Shown here: positions 34,698 through 46,226 of the stretch, one piece after another | Layout of the letters: every line of letters starts with the position of its first letter | Numbering within the stretch: the stretch's first letter is position 1 | Assembly (NCBI RefSeq): GCF_002591915.1 | Contig: NZ_NIHB01000001.1 | Coordinates: forward strand, 958,781-1,022,780 | DNA: 64,000 nucleotides | Direction: 5' to 3' | From: Marinicella litoralis | Lineage (GTDB): Bacteria > Pseudomonadota > Gammaproteobacteria > Xanthomonadales > Marinicellaceae | Notes under the pieces: generated by a model | Seen by the model: only the letters and a program-made list of their open reading frames with translations | Databases searched by the model: none | What the model was told of the DNA's origin: nothing | Translations under genes and position numbers: made by a program

Positions 34698-35390
34698 ATG
34701 GAAAACAATCAAAAACTAGCGAATAAAACAGTTTTTTTAACTGGTGCTTGTGGTGGTCTGGGGTCAGCGATTGCTTTGCGATTATCGCAGCAAAACGCCA
34801 ATTTAATCATCAGTGATAAAAATCCCAAGGCCTTGGATAAATTATGTGACGAATTGGTGAAACGGGATTTGCCTGAACCAGTGATGTATCCAATGAATTT
34901 AGTGGGTGCCACACCCAACGATTATTTACAGTTGTCGAAGCAAATCAAAGAGCACTTTGGACAACTTGATGGTTTGATTCACACCGCAGCTGAGTTTGGT
35001 AGTTTAACGCCGTTTTTGTTGTACGAAGCTTCCAGGTGGTTAAAAGAAATGCAGGTTAATGTCAATTCACCGATATTTTTAACCCAATCCTTGTTGCCTT
35101 TGATTTTAAAAAGCAAAGGATCAATCTTGTTCACATCTGACAATCAACAAACCACAGCCAAAGCCTATTGGGGCCAATATGGTGTGGGCAAAGCAGCGAT
35201 CGAACAATTTGCCAAAATCCTTGCTCAAGAATGTGAAAACCAAGGGGTTCATGTTGCGACCATCACACCGCCACCGATGCATACCCAGTTGCGCGCCAAA
35301 GCTTGGCCGGCCGAAAATCCAGAGACATTGGCCAAACCCTTGGATGTGGCAGATTTGTATATAACGGCCTTGTCCGACCAAATCAGCTGA
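34698..35390 (+). CDS. short-chain dehydrogenase, YciK-like
   Basis: A 230-residue SDR with the NAD(P) glycine motif TGACGGLGSA, the active-site Tyr-Lys in YGVGK, QVNVNSPIFLTQSLLPLIL and a Ser in ILFTSDN. The layout and the C-terminal segment MHTQLRAKAWPAENPETLAKP match E. coli YciK, an SDR of unknown substrate. The first Gly motif is slightly altered (GACGG for GASxG). It is followed by a T-rich hairpin. Confidence 0.82.
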   Translation: MENNQKLANKTVFLTGACGGLGSAIALRLSQQNANLIISDKNPKALDKLCDELVKRDLPEPVMYPMNLVGATPNDYLQLSKQIKEHFGQLDGLIHTAAEFGSLTPFLLYEASRWLKEMQVNVNSPIFLTQSLLPLILKSKGSILFTSDNQQTTAKAYWGQYGVGKAAIEQFAKILAQECENQGVHVATITPPPMHTQLRAKAWPAENPETLAKPLDVADLYITALSDQIS

Positions 35391-35508
35391 ATAAAAACAG
35401 GCTTTCAAGTCGCTACTGACAGAGTCATGAGTGTTTGTATAGACTTTAAATCAGTCCTTTTTAATGAGAGCTGGTCAACAAAAAGTCAATCAAAACAGTT
35501 GGTAAGTG

Positions 35509-35529
35509 GGTTGAAAAACCGTTTTTTTT
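35509..35529 (+). terminator. short-stem terminator after the SDR gene
   Basis: GGTT-GAAA-AACC (GAAA tetraloop, 4-bp stem) is followed by G and eight T. The stem is short, but the U-tract is good. Confidence 0.4.
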
Positions 35530-35667
35530 CTTTTTATCACAGCCATACCGTGTTGCTTGTGTCATCTTGCATCGGCAGTTACAAAAAAACGTCACCTTCT
35601 ATGTCTTGCAGTCTGCCCATGGTTTTTGTATGATTCACTTGTCATTCAAAGGAACAAGCTGGTAAAC

Positions 35668-38279
<2,612 letters not shown>

Positions 38280-38295
38280 CCTTTATTTTTCTCGC

Positions 38296-38667
38296 CTAGT
38301 CAAACCCTTCTTCGAACAGGGTATCGACATAAATACCATTGCTACATATGATGTCTGACGTTTCGCTGAAGAAATAGATCACGCCTTGTTTGACGTTATA
38401 GGTCATGCTGTTTAATCCGATGATTTCTTGGTTGCTGGTTAATGCAATCACTGAGGTGTCGATCGGTGGTTGGCCGTTGGCTTGTTGGCAATTATTCATG
38501 TTGCTGTCGAAATTGATGATTTGATTGTCAAAGTCGATGACCACTGTGCTGTTGATGATATAGGCATAACCATCCAATACAGGGGTAACAGCTTGTGCTG
38601 GATTTATAGCGGTCGCGCAAACAACCAAACCCAGTAGATGGGTTTTGGGTGGTTTAAAATTGTTCAT
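38296..38667 (-). CDS. small secreted protein with shared C-terminal tail
   Basis: A 123-residue protein from ATG 38667, with a signal peptide (THLLGLVVCATAINPAQA, cleavage before VTP). The frame opens earlier, at 38697, but the signal peptide fits the later Met. The mature part is strand-rich, with two Cys that may form a disulfide. I do not recognise the family. Its end, DTLFEEGFD, matches the tail of the beta-helix protein (58342-60045) and of the SGNH hydrolase (23156-24013). It is convergent with ligA, 16 bp apart. Confidence 0.65.
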   Translation of the reverse strand: MNNFKPPKTHLLGLVVCATAINPAQAVTPVLDGYAYIINSTVVIDFDNQIINFDSNMNNCQQANGQPPIDTSVIALTSNQEIIGLNSMTYNVKQGVIYFFSETSDIICSNGIYVDTLFEEGFD

Positions 38668-38769
38668 GTTTCTCATTTCGGGTTGACTGAGACCCATGAT
38701 AACAACTGACTTGTTTGAATATCAGAAAGGAAAAGTTAATTAAATGTGATAAAAATGCGGCAAAATGAC

Positions 38770-40932
38770 TTAAAAACCCGTACCCAGGCGCAGATAAAAT
38801 CTGGCCTCACCATCATGACTGTAGCCAGTACCTAAGAACATGACGGTGTCTTGGATGTCAAAAGAGATGCCGGCGGAAAAGCCATAGATCATGTTTTCAA
38901 TGTTGATGTTTCTTTGCCAAACATTGCCCCAGTGGGTTTTGACCGTCAAATCTGGTATACCAATAATAGGCAAATCAATCGGGGTCAATGGTGTGAACCA
39001 GCCCAATTCGAGTAAAAATGCATTCAACCCAAGCAAGGAATGGGTTGGGTAGCCAGCAAAATCATCAACACCTCCATAGGCTTTGAAGTATTCGTTGTTA
39101 CTGACTAAATCAGTGAAATCAAATTTCAACCTCAGGTGCGCAGCCGATTGATCAAAAAATGGGAAGCGCCTGTAGCCATCAAAACTCACGTATTGAACCC
39201 GGTCAAAAATACCCACTTCTGCATTGATGTCATAACCAAAACGAGGCGCGATGGTTTTCTCTAAGGTGTCAAAACCATAGTTAAGCAATAAGCCTGCGGT
39301 GCGGTTGATGGCAGTTTCAAAGTCTAAATTGTTAATCACTGGGACCACACTTTCGTCGCGATACCATAAGCCAGCTCGAAATTCACTGTAGATGTTTGGG
39401 TTGTAACCTAAGTTAAGGCCAAAGCCAAATTTTTTGTGGTCGTATTCTCCAATGGCGTCAATACCCTGATAAAAACGTCGGGTGTCTTTGACCGTATCGA
39501 TGTTGGCCGTGGCGAAGAACTTATTCTCAAAGTCCAAAGGTTGGTAGAGTTCTGACTGCCACGACAGCACAGAGCCCACACTGAGGTCGTTGACCCAATG
39601 GCCTCCTTTGGTGTTGATGTTGTATCGATGGTGTCTGACCAGCAATGAAATGCGGGTGTTTGAATCAAAGTCATCGGCCACCTTAAGCCCAAATTTTAAA
39701 TAATCTGGTCCCCATTGTTTTTCTTTGACTTTAAATGCAATGCCTTTGCCTTCTGCATTGGATTCAACGCTGTAGGTAATGACCTGAATGTCTTCTTCAG
39801 TCGACACAATTTGATCGACCAAATCTTGTACCAATGCAATGTTAAACTCTTCGCCAATGATTTGATTGGCTCGGGAGGTTAATCTTTCAGTGGCGGTTCT
39901 TTGGTTGCCGGAAAAGCTGACGAATCTGATGCGGCTGGGAATGTCTCTGGGTAAAAAGTTGCGGCTTTCGAGGTGTGTGATGTAATCATTTTCTGGCAGG
40001 CTCAATGACATCAACTCTTCCGACAATTGATAAGTCGATAAATACCCATCATTGATCATGGCGGCGGCTTCATTGAACATCGAAGCATCGATGCCTTTCA
40101 GCGCTGGCTGAATCACAATATCAGCCATCTTCAATGATTGTTTGGTGTTTTGTACCAATGCCACATCGACACTTTGATAAGTCACAGCCACCACCGATGA
40201 ATTTTCGTCCACTGACGCCAATGGTGATGAAATGTTAACCGCGATGACAATGTCAGCACCCATACTTTTTACCACATCAACGGGTAAATTATTGAGAATA
40301 CCCCCATCAACCAACATGCGGTCTTGGTGTTTGACCGGGCCAAAAACCAAAGGTACGGCCATTGAGGCACGCATGGCCATGGCCAAGTCACCATGGTCAA
40401 TGACATAAGGTTCGCCGGCATTTAAGTCAGTGGTCACTGCGCGAAATGGGATTGGAAATTGCGAAAAATCTTGTTCGTTGAATGAACCCACCAAACGTTG
40501 TAACTCCAGCATGACTTTGTGGTCACCAACTAAGCCGGTACCGGATTTGGCACCCTCTCTTGATATGCCAATCTCAATATCAGCAAAATAATCTTTTTCT
40601 TCTTGTTTTTGCCGGTAATTTTTTAATTTTCGTTTGTTGGCTGGATTCAATGCATTGTTCCAATCAACAGACTTGATGGCCCATTCCAAATCTTCAGGGC
40701 TCATGCCTGTGGCATAAAGACCGCCAACAATGCTGCCCATAGAGGTGCCGGCAATGTAGTCAATTGGAATGCGCTTTTCTTCCAAGGCTTTCAAAACCCC
40801 GACATGTGTCATACCGCGAGCCCCACCACCTGATAAGGCCAAGCCAATTTTGGGTCTGGGTTTGCAGGCTGCTGCGACTGAAATCACTAAAAGTGAGCAG
40901 CCTATTAAACTTTTGATTAAATTGATTTTCAT
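38770..40932 (-). CDS. patatin-like phospholipase with outer-membrane barrel (PlpD/type Vd-like)
   Basis: A 720-residue protein. After an N-terminal export signal ending near Cys23, the patatin domain has GGGARG, the nucleophile S64 in GTSMGS and the Asp of DGG (D209). A POTRA-like segment (about 330-410) and a C-terminal BamA/ShlB-type barrel follow, ending in FYLRLGTGF with the final Phe expected by the BAM complex. Size and domain order match PlpD of Pseudomonas (728), a type Vd autotransporter that delivers a lipase to the surface. A cut between passenger and barrel cannot be seen from sequence. Single gene. Confidence 0.9.
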   Translation of the reverse strand: MKINLIKSLIGCSLLVISVAAACKPRPKIGLALSGGGARGMTHVGVLKALEEKRIPIDYIAGTSMGSIVGGLYATGMSPEDLEWAIKSVDWNNALNPANKRKLKNYRQKQEEKDYFADIEIGISREGAKSGTGLVGDHKVMLELQRLVGSFNEQDFSQFPIPFRAVTTDLNAGEPYVIDHGDLAMAMRASMAVPLVFGPVKHQDRMLVDGGILNNLPVDVVKSMGADIVIAVNISSPLASVDENSSVVAVTYQSVDVALVQNTKQSLKMADIVIQPALKGIDASMFNEAAAMINDGYLSTYQLSEELMSLSLPENDYITHLESRNFLPRDIPSRIRFVSFSGNQRTATERLTSRANQIIGEEFNIALVQDLVDQIVSTEEDIQVITYSVESNAEGKGIAFKVKEKQWGPDYLKFGLKVADDFDSNTRISLLVRHHRYNINTKGGHWVNDLSVGSVLSWQSELYQPLDFENKFFATANIDTVKDTRRFYQGIDAIGEYDHKKFGFGLNLGYNPNIYSEFRAGLWYRDESVVPVINNLDFETAINRTAGLLLNYGFDTLEKTIAPRFGYDINAEVGIFDRVQYVSFDGYRRFPFFDQSAAHLRLKFDFTDLVSNNEYFKAYGGVDDFAGYPTHSLLGLNAFLLELGWFTPLTPIDLPIIGIPDLTVKTHWGNVWQRNINIENMIYGFSAGISFDIQDTVMFLGTGYSHDGEARFYLRLGTGF

Positions 40933-41051
40933 CGTCCCTTTTTTGACTTCAGTGAATTAATTTGGACACACCTTTAAAATTTTAATCAATGTTGCGACAT
41001 AAAACCATCAATCAAAGCATGAAATGTGAACTATTTCCTTAAAAATAGATG

Positions 41052-41089
41052 CGAAATTGTAGATTTCGGGCTTGGAAGCAACCAAGCCC
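41052..41089 (-). terminator. tandem hairpins after the DegS-like gene
   Basis: GGGCTTGG/CCAAGCCC (8 bp, 41068-41089) directly abuts CGAAAT/ATTTCG (6 bp, 41052-41068). On the minus strand these are followed by CATCTATTTTTA. They lie 35 bp after the protease stop codon. Confidence 0.45.
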
Positions 41090-41123
41090 CGTTATCATTG
41101 AACCATTGTCAGGTGATCAAAAT

Positions 41124-42191
41124 TTATTGAGGCACCTTAGGTGGTAATTCGGTGGTCATGGTTTTTTCAAATGGTCCAGATTGGTCGTATCCGGTTAATT
41201 TGATTTCATCACCTATGGTGTGTGAGAGCAGCAATTGTTTGTATTCTTCAAATGAGTCGACTGGTTTGTCATTGAGGTGGGTGATGACATCCATAGACTT
41301 CAAATTGGCACGGTGGGCAGGTCCATGCTCTTGCACCCTTGATACCACAATGCCATTTTTCGGTTTGGGAATGTTGTAAATCACATGCGCCGTTTCAGGT
41401 ACGACATAAATACCCAACCAGCCACGAATCACCCGCCCGTGCTCTATGATGGCATTGATGATTTGAACGGTGGTGTTTGATGGGATGGCAAAATTAATGC
41501 CGTCGGCGCCCATTTGGGTGTAACTGGCGGTACTGATTCCAACCACTTGTCCCAGCGGGTTAATCAAAGCACCGCCCGAGTTCCCCAAGTTAATGGCCGC
41601 ATCGGTTTGAATGAAATTTTCTAAACGACTTTCAGTCAGTCCGCGCCGACCAGTGGCACTGACTATGCCCAATGAGGCACTTTGATTCAACCCAAAAGGA
41701 TTGCCAACGGCCAACACCACATCACCGGTGTTGACCAGGTCACTGTCAGCAAAATCTGCTGGTACCAGATTTTCACCATCGATTTTAATCACCGCCAAAT
41801 CAGTCAGAGAATCTTCACCAACAAAACTGGCTTCATAAGCTTCATTGTTCCACAAGTAAACCATCACTCTCGATGCATTTTTAATCACGTGGTTGTTGGT
41901 GGCAATGTGTCCATTGGAAGATACGATCACCCCAGCGCCCAAAAAGTTTCGCGTGGTGTAAGGCGCTCTGGGCGATATACTGCTATTTGGTGAGTTGTTG
42001 CGTTCTATGCTTTGGGTGTAAATGCTGACTACCGAAGGATTGATCTTGTCGATCGCTGGTGCATATGAAAATGTGGCTGCAGTGGGACTGTTTCTGGCTG
42101 GTTTGGTTGATGTGAAAAACATCAGGTATAAGAATCCAATGGCCAAACCAATGACGACATAACGAGCAATAAACATCAAATAATCTTTCAT
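41124..42191 (-). CDS. degS: DegS-like periplasmic serine protease
   Basis: A 355-residue trypsin-like protease with one N-terminal membrane helix (YVVIGLAIGFLYLMFF) and one C-terminal PDZ domain (about 255-345). The triad is H101 (TNNHVI), D131 (LTDLAVIK) and S205 (GNSGGAL). One PDZ plus an anchor is the DegS plan; DegP has two PDZ domains and a cleaved signal. DegS senses misfolded porin ends and starts cleavage of RseA, releasing sigmaE. The catalytic core is normal. Confidence 0.88.
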   Translation of the reverse strand: MKDYLMFIARYVVIGLAIGFLYLMFFTSTKPARNSPTAATFSYAPAIDKINPSVVSIYTQSIERNNSPNSSISPRAPYTTRNFLGAGVIVSSNGHIATNNHVIKNASRVMVYLWNNEAYEASFVGEDSLTDLAVIKIDGENLVPADFADSDLVNTGDVVLAVGNPFGLNQSASLGIVSATGRRGLTESRLENFIQTDAAINLGNSGGALINPLGQVVGISTASYTQMGADGINFAIPSNTTVQIINAIIEHGRVIRGWLGIYVVPETAHVIYNIPKPKNGIVVSRVQEHGPAHRANLKSMDVITHLNDKPVDSFEEYKQLLLSHTIGDEIKLTGYDQSGPFEKTMTTELPPKVPQ

Positions 42192-42476
42192 GAACAGGTT
42201 CTTACAGCAAAGCCTCTATTGTAGTTAAGTTGGCATTAAATTTCTGTTGTCTTTATTATTTATCAGTCGACTTTGTTTGATTAGATTGGCATGAGAATGG
42301 AAAAATCTGTGCAGATGAACCCCTCCTTGGCATCTAGTGGATTTGTATTTAAAGAATAAATTTCAGCTTGGCTATGAAAAAACATTAAAATCTTGTAAAA
42401 TTGCGCCGGTTTATTAATAGATTTACTTTGTGGGCGATATCTGCTCATGAGATTTTATTCATTAGGGGTTAATTCA

Positions 42477-43064
42477 ATGACTGATAATGTCAATAAGGGT
42501 CGTCGCACTTTGTTGCTAAGCACCGGCGCAGTCGGCGTGGTTGGAGCAGGATTTGCAGCCGTACCATTTTTAAAATCTTGGCTGCCATCTGAGCGAGCCA
42601 AAGCTGCTGGTGGACCAGTAAAAGCCGATATTTCTAAAGTCGAGCCAGGCCAAATGCTGAATGTATTGTGGCGCGGCCAACCGGTGTTTTTGGTTAACAG
42701 AACTGAAAAACAAACGGCTGTGTTGGAATCATTAAATGATAAATTAAAGGATCCAAATTCAGAGTCCAGTGTTCAACCTGAATACATCGACAACATTTAC
42801 CGTGCCAGAAAAAATAACTTTTTGGTGGTAGTGGGAATTTGTACACATTTGGGTTGTTCGCCTAAATACTACCCAGATTTGGTGCCTCAACAGTTTGACA
42901 CAGAATGGAAAGGTGGATTTTTCTGTCCTTGTCACAGCTCACGTTTTGATATTTCTGGCCGTGTATTTGATGGATCGCCAGCCAGTCGCAACTTGGACGT
43001 ACCTCCTTACACATATTTAGATGAAAATACCATTGAAATTGGTAATGACGGGGGGCAAGTATAA
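42477..43064 (+). CDS. petA: ubiquinol-cytochrome c reductase iron-sulfur (Rieske) subunit
   Basis: A 195-residue subunit of complex III. It has a twin-Arg N-terminus (NKGRRTLLLSTGAVGVVG) and a single membrane helix. The Rieske ligands are in CTHLGC and CPCHSSRFD. I start at ATG 42477, with AGGGG about 8 bases upstream; an upstream frame extension (42447) lacks family features. The stop overlaps the petB ATG (TAATG). The 285-bp region upstream is AT-rich with no clear hairpin. Confidence 0.96.
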   Translation: MTDNVNKGRRTLLLSTGAVGVVGAGFAAVPFLKSWLPSERAKAAGGPVKADISKVEPGQMLNVLWRGQPVFLVNRTEKQTAVLESLNDKLKDPNSESSVQPEYIDNIYRARKNNFLVVVGICTHLGCSPKYYPDLVPQQFDTEWKGGFFCPCHSSRFDISGRVFDGSPASRNLDVPPYTYLDENTIEIGNDGGQV

Positions 43065-44311
43065 TGGGTAAAATCGCAAGTTCAAGCCAAAAAAATGGTG
43101 CTGGTTTTATGGGTTGGTTGAATGCCAGACTGCCAGTCACTCAATTTTATAAAGACCACCTGTCTGAGTATTACGCACCAAAAAACTTCAACTTCTGGTA
43201 TTTCTTCGGATCGTTGGCATTATTGGTATTGGTCAATCAAATTTTGACTGGTATTTGGTTAACCATGCACTACAAGCCAGATGCTGCACAGGCTTTCGGC
43301 ATGGTTGAATACATCATGCGTGATGTGCCTTGGGGATGGTTGATTCGATACCTTCACACCACAGGTGCTTCGGCATTCTTTATCGTTATCTACTTCCACA
43401 TGTTCCGAGGTTTATTGTATGGCTCATACAAAAAACCGAGAGAATTGGTGTGGATTTTCGGTATGATCATTTACCTTGTCCTGATGGCTGAAGCCTTCTT
43501 GGGTTATGTATTACCTTGGGGTAATATGTCATATTGGGGTGCCAAAGTAATCACACAATTGTTTGGTGCAGTGCCATGGATTGGTGACAGCTTGGTTGAA
43601 TGGGTGCGAGGAGACTACTTGATTTCTGATGCCACATTGAACCGCTTCTTTGCATTACATGTGGTGGCTTTACCTTTGGCCATTGTTGCCTTGGTGGTGC
43701 TGCACATTGCTGCTTTGCATACGGTGGGTTCTAACAACCCTGAAGGCGTAGACATCAAAAAACACAAAGATGAAAACGGCAAACCATTAGACGGCATTCC
43801 ATTCCATCCTTACTACACGGTTAAAGATATTTTCGGTGTAGGTATGTTCTTATTGATATTCTTGTTCATTGTCTTTGTTAAACCAGACATGGGTGGTTTA
43901 TTCCTGGAGCATGATAATTACGTTCCTGCCAACCCTGCGGTTACGCCAGAACACATCAAACCAGTTTGGTATTTCACACCATTTTATGCCATGTTGCGCG
44001 CCGTTCCTGACATGCAGTTGGGTGCGCTGATTATGTTGTTGGCAATTGTTGTGTTGTTCTTCTTACCTTGGTTAGATCGTTCGCCAGTTAAATCAATCCG
44101 TTACAGAAGATGGCCTTTCAAAGTGATGTTGAGCTTATTTGCTGTGACATTTGTTATCCTGGGCTGGTTAGGCATGCAAGGAGCCACTGAGCTGTATAAG
44201 TTGATGGCCCAAGTGTTGACGGCGTTTTATTTCTTCTACTTTGCTTGGCTGTTCTTTTACAGCAGAAATGAAAAGTATCATGAAGTTCCAGAGAGAATAG
44301 AGGACCACTGA
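43064..44311 (+). CDS. petB: cytochrome b of the bc1 complex
   Basis: A 415-residue membrane subunit with two pairs of heme His ligands (YLHTTGASAFFIVIYFHM and the region HVVALPLAIVALVVLHIAALH). The quinol site PWG loop is in GYVLPWGNMSYWG and the PEWY-like element reads PVWYFTPFYA. About eight helices. The start overlaps petA by one base, and the stop overlaps petC (TGATG). Confidence 0.97.
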   Translation: MGKIASSSQKNGAGFMGWLNARLPVTQFYKDHLSEYYAPKNFNFWYFFGSLALLVLVNQILTGIWLTMHYKPDAAQAFGMVEYIMRDVPWGWLIRYLHTTGASAFFIVIYFHMFRGLLYGSYKKPRELVWIFGMIIYLVLMAEAFLGYVLPWGNMSYWGAKVITQLFGAVPWIGDSLVEWVRGDYLISDATLNRFFALHVVALPLAIVALVVLHIAALHTVGSNNPEGVDIKKHKDENGKPLDGIPFHPYYTVKDIFGVGMFLLIFLFIVFVKPDMGGLFLEHDNYVPANPAVTPEHIKPVWYFTPFYAMLRAVPDMQLGALIMLLAIVVLFFLPWLDRSPVKSIRYRRWPFKVMLSLFAVTFVILGWLGMQGATELYKLMAQVLTAFYFFYFAWLFFYSRNEKYHEVPERIEDH

Positions 44312-45057
44312 TGAAAAAGATTGTATTTATATTGATTAGTTTGATGACCACATCTTGGGTTTCGGCCGCAGGTGGTGGTGGCGCAGTGGGTGAAAAAGCC
44401 CACACCAACATTCGATCAGTTGATTCTTTGCGAAACGGTGCCAAAACATACATGAATTATTGTATGGGTTGTCACTCAATGGCATACCAACGGTACAACC
44501 GAGTCGCAGAAGATTTGGGTTTGACTGAAGATGAGATGATGAATGGTTTGGTTCTGACTGATGCCAAATTCAGTGATAAGATGGTCATCGCCATGACCCC
44601 TGAACAAAGTTCAGCTTGGTTCAATAAGGCAGTTGCGCCAGATTTAACGGTGATCGCCAAAGCACGTGGTGTTGATTGGTTGTTTAATTTCTTAATCAAC
44701 TTTTATGTTGATCCAACCAGGCCCAGCGGCTGGAATAATTTAACTTTTGAAAATGCGGGCATGCCTCACATTTTGTGGGAATTGCAAGGCATCAGAACTG
44801 CCAATTTTGAAATGCACACGGATGAAGAAGGCAATGAGCATAAGGAATTCAAAGGTTTTGAAACAGTACAAGCTGGCTTATTGAGCGAAAAAGAATACAA
44901 AGATTTGGCACGTGATTTGGTGAACTTTTTAGATTATTCATCTGAACCTGCTCAATTGATTCGAATGGCATATGCCCCATGGGTGTTGTTGTTTGTCTCA
45001 CTGTTCACATTTTTGGCTTATATGCTGAAGGTTAATTACTTCAGGGACATACATTAA
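44311..45057 (+). CDS. petC: cytochrome c1
   Basis: A 248-residue subunit with a signal peptide (IVFILISLMTTSWVSAA), heme motif CMGCH, an axial Met candidate in FENAGMPHILWELQG and a C-terminal membrane anchor (YAPWVLLFVSLFTFLAYMLKV). It passes electrons from the Rieske protein to soluble cytochrome c. Last gene of petABC, ended by a strong hairpin. Confidence 0.96.
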   Translation: MKKIVFILISLMTTSWVSAAGGGGAVGEKAHTNIRSVDSLRNGAKTYMNYCMGCHSMAYQRYNRVAEDLGLTEDEMMNGLVLTDAKFSDKMVIAMTPEQSSAWFNKAVAPDLTVIAKARGVDWLFNFLINFYVDPTRPSGWNNLTFENAGMPHILWELQGIRTANFEMHTDEEGNEHKEFKGFETVQAGLLSEKEYKDLARDLVNFLDYSSEPAQLIRMAYAPWVLLFVSLFTFLAYMLKVNYFRDIH

Positions 45058-45107
45058 ATGGCGAAATTTTGTTCATGTTAACAAAAAGGTCAAAATTTGA
45101 TAAAATG

Positions 45108-45147
45108 AAGGGTTTTTGCAGATTCGTATTGCAAAAGCCCTTTTTAA
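45108..45147 (+). terminator. terminator between petC and sspA
   Basis: AAGGGTTTTTGCA and TGCAAAAGCCCTT pair over 13 bp (one G-U) with a 9-base loop, followed by TTT. It lies 50 bp after petC and 26 bp before sspA, so sspA is at least partly uncoupled from petABC. Confidence 0.85.
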
Positions 45148-45172
45148 CTTTGTAACAAAGGAGAAAAATTAG

Positions 45173-45805
45173 GTGTCTATTATTGAACGAGGAAGGTCAG
45201 TTATAACCATTTACTCAGAAACAGAAGCTTTTGATTCACATCGAATCAGATTTCTTTTGGCAACTAAGAGTATCAATTGCAAAATTATTTCTGTAGACCG
45301 GAATGATCCTCCTGAAGACTTATTGGCCAACAACCCAGAGTTAGAAATTCCGACTTTGGTTGATCGAGACATGCATTTGTATGGGGTCAATGTGATCACC
45401 GAATATTTGGACGAGCGGTATCCTCATCCACCTTTGATGCCACCTGATCCAATGACCCGTGCCAGACTAAGGTTTACCGTGTACCGTTTGGAAAACGGTT
45501 GGTTCCAGTACGTCAATAAGATTGAGAATGCGGTTGGTGAAGCCAAGGTAGCGGCAGTCAAAGCATTGGCGGCCGAGCTGACTGCGGCAGAATCATTGTT
45601 CAGTGAGAATCCGTATTTCATGAATTCTGACATGACTTTGGTCGATACCAACTTGGTTCCTTTTTTGTGGCGCTTAGAGCACTATGGTATGGATTGGGAA
45701 TCACTGCCCAAGTCATTACGTAACTATGCACATCGCATGTTCCAAAGCAAAGGTTTTAAGAAAAGCATCACAGAAGCTGAAAGAGAATATAGATTTGATT
45801 TTTGA
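45173..45805 (+). CDS. sspA: stringent starvation protein A
   Basis: A 210-residue GST-fold protein that binds RNA polymerase. The conserved PHPPLMPPDP surface loop is present, and the thioredoxin-like N-terminus lacks a catalytic residue, as in SspA. The start is GTG 45173, with a strong AAAGGAG upstream. It is followed after 7 bp by sspB, in the order petABC-sspA-sspB common in gammaproteobacteria. Confidence 0.94.
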   Translation: MSIIERGRSVITIYSETEAFDSHRIRFLLATKSINCKIISVDRNDPPEDLLANNPELEIPTLVDRDMHLYGVNVITEYLDERYPHPPLMPPDPMTRARLRFTVYRLENGWFQYVNKIENAVGEAKVAAVKALAAELTAAESLFSENPYFMNSDMTLVDTNLVPFLWRLEHYGMDWESLPKSLRNYAHRMFQSKGFKKSITEAEREYRFDF

Positions 45806-45812
45806 TCCAGAC

Positions 45813-46220
45813 ATGACATCAGTAAAACCGTACTTTGTGCAAGCTTTGCATGAATGGATTACGGACAATGGTTTGACACCTTTGGTTGTGGTTGATGCTG
45901 CATACCAAGGTGTCCGTGTTCCCGAACATGTGATTGAAGACGGTAAAGTGGTGCTGAATGTTTCTTATGATGCCACACAAAACTTACAAATGGATGATGA
46001 GTTGTTGACAGTCAATGCCAGATTTTCTGGCATTTCACATGCCATCATCATTCCTATGGAATCTATTTCAGCGATATATGCCAGGGAAAATGGCAAAGGC
46101 ATGATGTTTGATGTGGAGCATGAAGACTTGGATGAGGATGAAACCGCTGAGGCCAGTAAAGAACATGATGAAACCGCAGACAGTAAAATCAAAAAGCCAC
46201 ATTTGAAATTGGTGGATTAA
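45813..46220 (+). CDS. sspB: ClpXP specificity factor SspB
   Basis: A 135-residue adaptor that brings ssrA-tagged proteins to ClpXP. The globular domain (MTSVKPYFVQALHEWITDNG, VRVPEHVIEDGKVVLNVS, AIIIPMESISAIYARENG) is followed by an acidic, disordered linker and the ClpX-docking tail KPHLKLVD. The start is ATG 45813; the frame extends upstream inside sspA but without similarity. Confidence 0.95.
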   Translation: MTSVKPYFVQALHEWITDNGLTPLVVVDAAYQGVRVPEHVIEDGKVVLNVSYDATQNLQMDDELLTVNARFSGISHAIIIPMESISAIYARENGKGMMFDVEHEDLDEDETAEASKEHDETADSKIKKPHLKLVD

Positions 46221-46226
46221 AATACC

